Source: Eremophila alpestris peregrina (Eukaryota > Chordata > Aves > Passeriformes > Alaudidae). From it: a stretch of DNA of 64,000 bases. The translations under genes were made by a program, and so were the position numbers. Below, one piece after another: positions 25,301 through 35,059 of this stretch. The stretch is from NCBI GenBank assembly GCA_009792885.1, contig WMCF01000065.1, forward strand, positions 3,862,198-3,926,197, read 5' to 3'. The notes beneath the pieces are model-generated. The model ran no database searches. It was not told the origin of the DNA and saw only the letters and a program-made list of their open reading frames with translations. Each line of letters opens with the position of its first letter. Positions within the stretch are counted from its first letter, which is position 1.

Positions 25301-26744
25301 CTACTTTAGGAGGTTTTTTTGAAAGGAAATTCCTCAGTTTGGTAAATTTTTACTGCTGTGGAGGGATTATTGGTATTTTACTTCGAGTTAATGTCAGGAA
25401 ATTATGGGTCAAGTAAAACAACTCCAAAAACCAACCAAATCCAGTTGCAGTTCTTCCACAGCCCAGTGTCACAGGGTAGGAACAGGCTGCTGGAGTTTGT
25501 TCTGTCCCTTTCCCTTGGGACAAGTCAGTGTTGTGGCACTTCTGGTGTTTGACAAACCCACTCATGATTGTCCTACAAGGCACATCCCATAATCCACCCC
25601 AGACAGATCCTTCCACCCTCTTAGGACTTTCTGTGAGAAATAAAAAGGTTCCCATATGGTAATGTTGGGGATTTAGGCAGATCACAAGACTTTTTCCCCC
25701 CCTATACATAGGTCTAACTGTGATTTCAGCTTATTTCAGCTTCCAGTTGGATATCCAGGTATAAATGACACACAAATGATCAGAATCAGGATCAGGATGC
25801 CTGGGATGGGAAGAGCTGCCTTCACACTTTATGAAGATCTGAGCCTGATACATTTCTCCCTCATTCCTCTGCACAACTGAGTCCTCCTTTCTTCTTTTCC
25901 CCCTTTTTTCTCCTTTTCTTTCTCATTACTGGTGCAAACACTTCTGACATGTATAATATGAGGAATATATAGGCATACATTGCTCATAATCCTGCCATGC
26001 ACAGCAATGCCCTAAAGACTCACCTTTATTTAGTTCCAGGCAGCTTTTGTTCACCTGCAGGAATTTCTCTGGAAAGCTCTCACGGTCATTTTGTAGAGTA
26101 GCTGTGTTTTTCCCCACCAGTTTCTGGCAAATTCCAGCCTTCTTTATTTGTTTTTACACCCTTTGCAAGGCTCTGTCAGAGCCTGGGAAGCTCAGCCTTG
26201 CAAAGGGCTGATGTTGGGTCACTCTGAGCACTTTGCACTCTCTGCCAGAAGCTCCCCACCATGAGGCACTTGGTGCCATGATCATTTTTTGCCTTTTTTT
26301 TATATCTCTGATGTATTCTCAGTACCCTTAGCATGCATACTTCTCATTCCTTGAGTCTGATACCTTAACACAGTGCTGGTGTTCTCTTAGGCCAGAGGAG
26401 CAGAAATACTAAAGACCTCCCAGCTGGAAGCAGGAAAGGCTGATGCTACCTTGAGAAGCCAAAGCCCCTTCTAAAACACATCCTTAAATGAAAATAAACT
26501 CATCCAGGGGGGAATACTTTAGGATAGGGGGATGCCATGCTACTTTATCAAGCCTCTCATTAGGACATCTTTATTAGATATGTTAATTTGCAAGGTCTGT
26601 AAAACTGTATATATGGTCTACAGTGTCTGTGCATTTTGGTGTGATCCACCTTGAATACAAGCTTACACGTGGCCAGAGTAAAATAAATCATGTGGAAGTG
26701 TGTAAAGTCCTGAGGGCTTCCAGCACTTCTCAGAATGGCTTAAA

Positions 26745-27233
26745 ATAATTTGTGAGACAGCTCCTTGGGTGTGTTTTATAAAGCAAAAGGTTTAATAAAC
26801 TGATAAAATAATAAACAATAAAGAACAAAATAGAAACCGTGCACAGGTGCCATTGCACCTTGCTATGGCACATCAAAAAGCACACAAACTTCGTGCTCTC
26901 CCTTGAGTACTGAAGGATTTGGGTGGGTTTTTTGTCAAACTCCGCAATAGAGGGGACAGGTAAAGAGACCTATCCGTGTTACTGTCTTGGCCTGGAGCCA
27001 ATGGCTGCCAGGAGAATAAAGGATTTATTTATAGGGCTTTTTCCTTTTAAGTCCTAACATGAAACTGAAACCCTTTTCTTTATATGGAAATACATCTGCT
27101 TGGTTTGGGCTGCATTCCCACACACCCTGACCAATTGTTGCACCATAAAGACCCCTATGAAATACCGAGGTAAAAACCCTTTATCCCTTAACCGCGTCTG
27201 GCTCTTCATTTTAGAACCAAGAGAGAGGCATCA
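26745..27233 (+). mobile_element. Candidate endogenous retroviral LTR (solo or fragment)
   Basis: The right-hand part reads like U3-R-U5 of an avian retroviral LTR on the plus strand. It has CCAAT words near 26998 and 27132, an A/T-rich 'tttatttatagg' near 27025, a 'cataaagacc' word near 27145, then 'aaataccgagg' and a pyrimidine-rich 'ctttatcccttaaccgcgtctggc' stretch, ending in 'ggcatca' at 27233. LTRs normally begin with TG and end with CA. A TG start near 26750 is possible but unproven, and I see no convincing target-site duplication. Assignment to a family is from memory; the element could be a different retroelement. Confidence 0.42.
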
Positions 27234-28419
27234 CACTGCCATGGGGTGACTCCAGTTGTGCTGATGCTCCCCCAAATTTGCCCAGTTTCCCGTTTGATAC
27301 CAGTGAAGCCGCGTTTGTGCCCGTCTCCTTTTGTCCCCTGCTCAAATCCATCCTCCAGCCTCGCTGCAGCCTCACAGCCCATCCCAGCTCACAGCCCTGC
27401 TCTGGGCTGGTTTATTGGCTGTGTCTGCTCACATTCAGCACCGTCCCTACACGGCAGGAGTGTGAGGACATGGGGACAGCTGTTCTTACCGACAGACAGA
27501 CACCCAGCTCTGTCTCTGCTCCTCTCACAGGCGGCTGGAGCCATCCCCAGCAGCGGAGAGCAGCAGCCAGGAGCTGCCAGCAAAGCTCCACAAGATGCTG
27601 CTGCTGAGTCCGAGTTTCTCCCACAGGCAGCTCTGAAGGTGACTTTTTGTTCTAGTTCCACTCAGCATCTCCCGTTTCCCCACGATGGTGGTGTGGGCAC
27701 CCCCAGACAGCCCTGCCCTGCCCTGCTCACAGCCAGCTCACCCCCAGCAGCTGCTGGGCGAGGATTTGACATTTCCTCTTTGCAAAGCACGTGTAAAACC
27801 AGCCCTGTGAATTAGGCAGAGCAGGCTGGAGTTTGATCACAAAGCCTGATTAAAGGAGCTGCATGAAAGAGCAGCATATACTGTATGCAAACAGGAAAAG
27901 TAGCTCCCCATTCAGCCTTCGTGCTGAAGAGAGATTATTGTCTGACATCTCTGCTGCCTCCTCCTTTCTTTTGTGCTATGAAAAGGCCAATATAAACACA
28001 TCCTGGAAATGTTTAGTATTTTTCAAGGGAATCAAAGTTTTCCTAGGCTTCAACCCCATCCAGAAGTGCCTCAGAATAACAGAAGAGTATCACCAATGAA
28101 ACAGAAAAGGGGTACATTTAAAACTTTCATGATTTGCATTTATACAAAAGCACATGGAACTGAGTGCTAAAGATGCGAGTGAGTAAAATTCAGATAAGAA
28201 ATGGAGATTTGTGAGAACAGAAGCTCTCCAGCAGCCAACCCTCCCCACAATGTTCAAAGAGAATTCATTCAAGGACACGAAGCAGTTCCTCGCTATGAGG
28301 GAGCTGTGAGCCTCCCTCCCCTGTGGGGCCTCATTCCAGAATCACCACTGAGGGTTTGCAGCCCTGCTCCTGCGGGTGAGGCCCTTCCCTGGCACCCCGA
28401 GCCCCTGCTGTGGGACACT
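27234..28419. other. Non-coding stretch, GC-richer, with an unassigned open frame
   Basis: A 189-codon plus-strand frame (27246-27815) starts a few bases beyond the candidate LTR. It is Pro/Ser/Leu/Ala-rich, has no recognisable domain, and overlaps other open frames in both orientations, as is common in GC-rich non-coding DNA. I do not call it a gene. Confidence 0.5.
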
Positions 28420-28843
28420 GCAGAGCTGTGCCATGGGCAGGGCTCTCCTGTGCCATGGGCAGGGCTCTCCTGTGCCATGGNNNNNNNNNNNNNNNNNNNN
28501 NNNNNNNNNNNNNNNNNNNNNNNNNNNNNNNNNNNNNNNNNNNNNNNNNNNNNNNNNNNNNNNNNNNNNNNNNNNNNNNNNNNNNNNNNNNNNNNNNNNN
28601 NNNNNNNNNNNNNNNNNNNNNNNNNNNNNNNNNNNNNNNNNNNNNNNNNNNNNNNNNNNNNNNNNNNNNNNNNNNNNNNNNNNNNNNNNNNNNNNNNNNN
28701 NNNNNNNNNNNNNNNNNNNNNNGCAGAGCTGTGCCATGGGCAGGGCTCTCCTGTGCCATGGGCAGGGCTCCTGTGCCATGGGCAGAGCTCCTGTGCCATG
28801 GGCAGAGCTCTCCTGTGCCATGGGCAGGGCTCTCCTGTGCCAC
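28420..28843. repeat. 22-bp GC-rich minisatellite containing an assembly gap
   Basis: The main unit is 22 bp, 'gcagggctctcctgtgccatgg'-like, with 20-bp and 17-bp variants. Left of the gap the units are 17, 22 and 22 bp (28420-28480). Right of the gap they are 17, 22, 20, 20, 22 and 20 bp (28723-28843). Because 22 is not a multiple of 3, three units encode 22 residues in each frame, and no frame contains a stop. This produces the false 158- to 260-codon frames on both strands. True array length is unknown because of the gap. Confidence 0.96.
28481..28722. other. Assembly gap (242 N)
   Basis: All 242 positions are N. The gap sits wholly inside the minisatellite, and 242 equals exactly eleven 22-bp units, so the size may reflect an estimate from the array or from read spanning. 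Any translation across it is meaningless. Confidence 0.99.
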
Positions 28844-28983
28844 TCCTGCTCCTTGTGCCTCTCCCTCCCCAGCCCCAGCAGCCTGAAATGAGGAGTCACC
28901 CCAGCACAAATCCCACCCTGCAAGCTCCAGAGTGGATGGATGCCCTGACACACAACTCAGATTTCTTTGCTGGCAGCCCCTGA
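28844..28983. other. Short non-coding spacer
   Basis: GC-rich sequence between the minisatellite and the CpG cluster. No feature is recognised. Confidence 0.5.
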
Positions 28984-29150
28984 CGTTTTCTTTTATTTCC
29001 CCGTGGAGCGAAGCTGACACTTCCCCCGGGTGGGGTCACGGAATTCCACCCCTTTGCCGAGCGGGGGTCACCCCCGCAGTGAGCGGCAGGCTCAGCATCC
29101 TCGCCGTGCTCAGGCTCACTGGAGCTGCTCAGGCAGAGCTGAAAAGCACG
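28984..29150. promoter_or_regulatory. Small CpG cluster (CpG-island-like)
   Basis: Twelve CpG dinucleotides in about 167 bp, with GC-box-like G/C runs ('cccccgggtgggg', 'gagcgggggtcacccccg') near 29026-29078. It is the densest CpG cluster I see in the window. In vertebrates such clusters can mark unmethylated promoters, but this one is short, lies beside a GC-rich minisatellite, and has no recognised downstream exon. It may simply be GC-rich subtelomere-like or repeat-associated DNA. Confidence 0.3.
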
Positions 29151-32100
29151 GCAGGGAGCCCAGCACTGCTCACTGTGCTCAGCAAAGCCTCTGCGTGCAG
29201 GCAGTTCCTCCCCACAGCTTCAAACCAGGGCCGGGCTTGTTTCTCATCTCCTTCTCCTTCACTCCCAAGACTGCGGCTGCTTGAGCAGAGAGATTTTTCT
29301 CACTGCTCTCCCTCTGAGATCCCCCAAACTGCTTCTTTTTTTGCTGGCCCTGTCCCTCTGTGGGGTGAAGGCAGCTCTGGGTGTGGGATGCTGTTATATC
29401 AGATGGGATAAGACACAGGCAGTGCAGGAGTGGTGAAAGTTAGGACAATATGGGCTCCCTTCCTTCCCTGATGTTGTACAGTTGGTGCAAAGGGGTTTTT
29501 TGCACTTGGACATTGGTTTGGAGGGGTTCTGAGCATTCACGGACATCCTCCACGAGGGGTAAAGCTTCAGTGCCTTCCCCATCTGTGAATGTTTTTCACT
29601 GTTACGCTGATAACTTAATCTACCTGTGTTTGCAAGGCATCTATCACCCCTGGATCTCAGTGCTGCTCCTGAATTACCCACCACAACAGGAAGAACTGAG
29701 GCAAATCAAGTGTTGGGTCCCCATGAACAAAGCACAGAGCTCCTTCAGGCTTTATTTCACTGTGCACATCACAGCAAGCATTAAGAGCTGGAATAAAGCA
29801 TGAGAGGAGAGGAAGGCAGGGCCTTGATGGGAAAGCTGATGGAGTGGAAGGGAGCCTGGTCCCAGTTCCCATGAGCTCCTCCACCAGCCCCACCTCTGGC
29901 ACCCTCTCCAGTCTCTCCAGCACCCTGGCTGGTGGCTGCACACCCAGCCACTGCATTCAGAGGGTTTATGGGGGTGGGATAGAAAAGATCCAGCTGTTTA
30001 AAGTCACTTCTTTCTCAAAAATGCAAATCTCAAGGTCGTGCTTGTTTAGCAGCCTCATTCTGCAAGTTGTGTGACAGCAGGAAGAGTTTGGTTGTGTGTG
30101 ACACCATCAGCAGCACTACCTGCAGCTTGGACAAAGCCCCATTTTTCCAAATACTAAGACAATAAATAGATGGAAAATAAAAGAACTGATTCCCCAAAGT
30201 AAAGCCAAATCCATCTCCTTGGGAGGAAAACTGAGCCTCAGAGACACTCTCCAGAGCTTCTTCATAAGCTCTTGTCCCACTGGAGTGTGTGTCACAGATT
30301 CCCTTGGGCACAAGGCTTCAGCTGAAGTGGGGTTTTCTTTTTTGACTTCAATAATCTCAGCTGACAGATGCAAGTTTTTTCAAGAAGTCATTTCCAGGTG
30401 ACTAAGCCCAGTCCTGGGTCTGCTTCTAAGCTTTGCTTTGAGACTCCTCACAGGCAGAGTATAATGGAAAAAAATCTCAACTGGGTCTCAGATTCCCCAC
30501 ACATTTGGCCACAGTTTCTGGGATGAAGTCAGACCTGTAGCCTGTCAAAAGGATGATGAAGGAATTGGTGCTCACAGGAGCTGTGCAGCTGCAGCCAGGC
30601 CGGATTCAATGCCCCTCCCAGGCAATGTGCCTTGCTCATGTTCAGTGGCCACTTGTGTGGGATTTCTGGACACCACCCACAGCTGGAATGATGAGAAATG
30701 CTGAATTTTGCTCGAGGTGTGCAGGGGTTTTGTAGGCAGAGGGAATATATCACAGTTAAAGCAACAGGCCACTGCCCTGCCCGGAATACCCAGCAGAACA
30801 GAGCAGAAGGGCAGCTTGATTTTTATATCTTAAATAAATAAACCTTTCTGATCCTTCAGGCAGAGGCTGCCGTTGTGCAATGTATCCTTGTGAGCTGGTG
30901 TTCCACCGTAAATACCCTTTGCTATATTAAATCATCCATCACTTCCCAGTGCAGCTAATTTCCCATTCACACTCATGCTCGTGGGCAATATCCCCATGCC
31001 CTGATGTCCCATAAAGCACCCAAGCAGCTCCCCTCAGTCACGTCTCATTTGCATACTCCCAGAAGCTCTGGGTGAGCATCTCAGCCAAAGGAAGGGGAAA
31101 TGAAATATTTACTTTTTGTTTCCACATGCCAGTAGAGAAAAGATATTGATGTGGTGAGGATGGGACATTAAAATCAAAATTATGTTGGGAATAAAAAGCA
31201 AGGCATAAATTAGCAGTGTTTGTTTCATCTCTGTTTTAAGAGAGTTTGCCATATAACATGCCAGGGAGTTTGGGGAAATCTGCAGCACTGTATTTCAAGA
31301 AAGCTTTGGAGCTAAGATGACATTACTAAAGGCCATAGCACAATTAATAAATGGCCACCAAAAAGTCTTTGTCAAGGGCTGGCTGTGGAGGTGCCAGGGG
31401 AGGAAGTGGAGAGGAGAGCAGAGCAGCTCCTGACAGTCTGTCAAGACAAAAGGAAGAGGATCAGCAAGAGGGGAAATGCTTTTTATGCTTCTCTGCTGGT
31501 GCCATCCTTCAGCTGCTCATTTTCTCCTTTCTCACTGTCTGTCTTGGTGTTGTTTCCAGGGACTTTCTGCCACTGTCTTGCAAACCTTGCACTTGGCTTG
31601 ACGCAAAGGTTTTGGGTTATCTGCATCCCCCTAAACTGTGAGCTGGAGGGGATCATTGTCCTTGGTGAATCAGGCAGTGCAGCTGAACACTTCATGGCCC
31701 AAAAGGTGACTCTCACATCAGAGGAGTTCATGGCACTCTCTGCCAGCTGCACTTTGTGCTCCAAATCAGCTGCCACTGAGGGCATCATCCTTCCTGAACT
31801 CCCAGAAAAACTGGGACAAAAAGGTGAAAAATCTGTTGTGCCACCAAATGTGCAGTTCTTTGTCTTCTCAGGCAGTCACACAGAGAACCCTGATCTGAAT
31901 CCCATCGAACACCAGCTTGCAGAGAGCTGGATTCCTGTGCCCTTTCCCTTATTCCAAGAGCTACTCCACTCATTCTCATAACACTTCTCCTAGTGTTTGG
32001 TCCACCTGTGATATTTTACATCCAGGAGCTACTGTGCTACTAATGCTGCTTTTACCTAAACAGCTTTTCCATCTCCTGTATTTTCACACCTTTCCCATTT

Positions 32101-32714
32101 TACTCTGAGGATGCAATCACATTTGCTTTCTGGCTCACTGAATTCCCTCTACCTTAATCCCTAGGAGGAAACATAACTGGCAAATTTGGAAAATATTTAT
32201 ATTTTTTTTTAAACTCCCATACATATCTCCCTATGGAGGAATGAAAAGTCTCCATCTCATAGTTCTTGTAAGATAATGGAGGATAAAGATGTGTGCTGGA
32301 AGCCCACAGTCCATGCAAGGACTGGCTCACCTCTCTGTATTGTACAAACAATACAGTAAAAAAAAGGCCTTGGCCAAAAATCGGCCCAAAATGGCAAGAA
32401 AAGGCAGAAAAACTGGAAAAAACCCACCCAGCAATTCATGAAGCATAAGATGACATGGAAACACTGGTGCTCAGTGTGACAGATGGAGGGAGCAGCCCTG
32501 ATCAGAGGCTCTCTCCTGCAGCTGGGCTCTCTGAAGCTGGAGGGGGGCTCAGGAAGTTAATGGGGCTGCTCGCACATGTAAAGACTCCTGGATGAAACCA
32601 TGCATTTTCTGTAGGTCACTGGGACCAGACACAGCTTCAGAAGGAATGAGAGAGCAGAGCAGCAGAGCTATTAGCACAAAGCCTGTCACTTTTTTCATTA
32701 AAATCAGAACTCAT
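29151..32714. other. Non-coding stretch with one frame carrying a transposase-like motif
   Basis: No gene is called. The longest frame (31385-31981, +, 198 codons) contains an eight-residue PDLNPIEH stretch at 31889-31912. That stretch matches the segment around the third catalytic acid of Tc1/mariner transposases, but the rest of the frame does not look like one. A perfect ATTTGCAT octamer sits at 31047-31054 inside a repeat-free segment (30840-31110) that could be regulatory. The remainder shows nothing recognisable. Confidence 0.5.
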
Positions 32715-33195
32715 GCCAGAGGGCTGAAAAGTGGCCAGTGTTGTATCTGTCCTTAAATAAAGGTGGAAAAGGGGGTGAAGGAATTACAGGCTGGCAAACC
32801 TTGCTTCAATTGAAGGAAAGATAAGAGGAAAACCATTGAAGACAGAGTTGCAATGTCCCCAGATGCTTGGGACAAGCCAGCACGGAGGGTGCCACAGTAA
32901 ATCATGATGATAATTTTAATGCATTTTAAAATGTTACCAAAAATACTGGATATCTCTGGACAAGCTGAGGTGAGTTATTGAGGTATTCAAAAGGCTTTTT
33001 TAGACAAGCCCTCACAAGGAGCTATTAAGGAAAGCTTTGTGGGTTACCTTGAGGTAAGAGGTAAAAGTCCTTTCATGGATTGAAAACAAACTATGACATA
33101 AAAATCAAAGAGCTGTAATAAAAAGTCCAATTCCTGGCATGGAAAGAGGTTGATGGTGGGAGATGCTCCAGGGACTGCTCCCAGGACAAGCATTG
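32715..33195 (+). pseudogene. Decayed LINE reverse-transcriptase relic (CR1-superfamily-like)
   Basis: Translated piecewise on the plus strand, the DNA retains the order of reverse-transcriptase landmarks of CR1-like LINEs. These are an 'ASVV.VLK' stretch (about 32734-32760), 'NYRLANLAS' (about 32786-32815), a 'KAF..DK' then 'PHKELLRK' stretch after a frameshift (about 32991-33035), and a decayed version of the 'GVPQGSVLGP' block (about 33156-33188). Stops and frameshifts break every frame, so no protein is made. It is more diverged than the CR1 3' fragments elsewhere and probably represents an older insertion. Orientation matches all the CR1 tails. The exact LINE family is uncertain. Confidence 0.7.
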
Positions 33196-34438
33196 TTAAA
33201 GAGATGTTTTAAGAGCCTGAGGATGCAGCAGAAAAAGGGCAATGTTTGTTCAAAGAACTAAATTTCCCCTCTCCCCCATCTTCTTTTTAGGTCACTCAGG
33301 TCTGGGGAAGATGGCAAGAAATTAATTTAAGAGGGACCTCAGAGAAGGATGCAGGTGGGCTGTGCAGTGGCAAAAAAAAACCTCCTTGCCAAGGATTGCA
33401 CCCACAACAAGAGGTTTTGGGGAGAACAATTGGAATTGTTCACATCCAAATGAGTTGAATCCTCTCTGAGATGAGAGAAGGCTGCTGTGAGGAGCCCAAC
33501 ATAAGATCCGTGTTCAATGCACAGTGATCATCAAAGGGCTGGATGAAATGTGAAGCTGTTTGCAGAGATATTGCATTTCCTCCCTTGTTTTCTAACAGCA
33601 GCTGCGTGTTTTTGCCCTGGGAAACATCATCACATGGGAGCAGCAAGGTAAGGAAAACGTTGTAGGAATAGAGGAATCCAAAGGAGGTAGGGAAAAGAAA
33701 GGATTTCTGCAGGTAAGGGGGAAGTTTTAGTCATCCATAGGAAAAATGTCATCAGTGTGTCACCCTCTTGCTGGGGCATCCAGATGGTGAAAGTGCAAAA
33801 GAAAGAAAAGGTAAAGAACTGAAAAGTGTTCTTGTTGGTTTTGTTTGGTTTTTTGTTTGTTTATTTGTTGGGTTTTTATTTTTATTTTGTTTCTGTGAAA
33901 GCAAACAGGCTGAAATCCCAGAGAAGTCAGCTGAACTGTGTGTGAGAGAGCACCTGGGTTCAACAGCTCAACAATAAAGATATTCAGGTCAATCAGCTGC
34001 TCTGTTTGTCCTTTTCAACATTAACTGGAGAAAAGGTCACTTGAGCAAATTAAGAAGAAAACAGAGTAAATAAAAGAAAACCACTTTCCTTTTAAAACAT
34101 AACTAACCTGTGCCATTTCCAGCTGCTTGTTAGCTTGGAGGCAAAGAACAACAAGAGTTTCCTGCATTTCTCTGAGGAAGAAAGCAATGACAGCAGCACT
34201 GGGCAGCAGTGACAACCTGAAACCTCAGCACAGTGGGCACAGAAAGTCACTTCTCATTTTGTTACTTCTGCACCCACAGCATGGAAATGGGACAATGCTT
34301 TCCTTGCAGGGGACACATCCAGGTGGACAGCAGGAAATTGGGAAGGAAGTTGCACAGGTGATTCAAAGAGATGAAGTACCCTAAAATGCCCTTCTGAACA
34401 GAGCCAAAATTGATCTGTAGAACTTGCAGGGGGCAGAG
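33196..34438. other. Non-coding stretch, nothing recognised except a GTTT tract
   Basis: Open frames of at most 93 codons, the longest of which runs into the satellite to the right. The LINE relic might extend rightward to about 33460, but I cannot align it further by eye. Confidence 0.5.
33832..33893. repeat. (GTTT)n-like T/G-rich tract
   Basis: Imperfect GTTT and GGTTTT units over about 60 bases, similar in kind to the tracts at 48243 and 63545. Confidence 0.85.
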
Positions 34439-35059
34439 ACCCATATAATCCATGTAACCCAAATAACCCTTATAGCCTCTATAACCCCTGTGACACAAAT
34501 AACCTGTATAACCCATATAACCCAAATAACCCACATAACCCATATAACCCCTTTAGCCCATATAACCCCTGCAGTCTACATAGCCTTTATAACCCAAATA
34601 ACCCCTATAACCCAAATAATCCATACAACCTCCCTATAACCTCTATAGCCCATGTAACTCCTAAAACCTAAATAATCCATATAATCTCTACACCCATATA
34701 ACCCATATAGCCCATATAACCCAAATAACCCCTGCAGTCTACACAACCCTTATAACACAAATAACCCCTATAACCCAAATAATCCATATAACCTCCATAT
34801 AACCCCTGTAACCTCTACAGCCCATATAACCCCTAAAACCTAAATAATCCATATAACCCATATAGCCCATATAACCCAAATAACCCCTGCAGTCTACACA
34901 ACCTTTATAACCCAAATAACCCCTATAACCCAAATAACCCATATAACCCCTATAACCCATGTAACCCTATATAGCCCATATAACTCCAATAAATTCTATA
35001 GCCTATACACACTCTATAGCCCATAGACCCCATATAACCCATAAAAATCCTATAACCCT
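34439..35059. repeat. 9-bp CCCATATAA-type satellite with higher-order structure
   Basis: About 620 bases of imperfect nonamers (CCCATATAA, CCCAAATAA, CCCCTATAA and relatives). In the best stretch CCC recurs at 34512, 34521, 34530, 34539 and 34548, a perfect 9-bp register. An anchor word 'gcagtctaca' recurs at 34571, 34734 and 34889, giving a higher-order period of 163 and 155 bases (17-18 nonamers). Nine is a multiple of three, so the array translates as Ile-Thr-His/Gln triplets on plus and Gly-Tyr-Met/Leu triplets on minus. These are artefactual proteins. The minus strand carries GGG at 9-bp spacing. Confidence 0.95.

Larger units (their letters stand above)
17723..26744. other. Non-coding stretch of 9 kb without recognised transposon
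   Basis: No CR1, LTR or gene was recognised here. The longest frames are 179 codons (19937-20476, -), 151 codons (18555-19010, -) and 130 codons (21319-21711, -); none contains a domain I can name. Simple repeats at 19399, 20606, 20926 and 22322 are listed separately. Segments 18110-18330 and 24610-24960 are AT-rich, repeat-free and could be regulatory, on composition alone. Confidence 0.6.

Noticed and set aside
28201..29020. Open frames of 158-260 codons on both strands across the minisatellite
   Set aside because: They exist because the 22-bp array lacks stops in all frames and because 242 N bases are read through as unknown residues.
34439..35059. CRISPR array or telomere
   Set aside because: The repeats are contiguous imperfect nonamers without unique spacers, and the unit is not the vertebrate telomeric hexamer.
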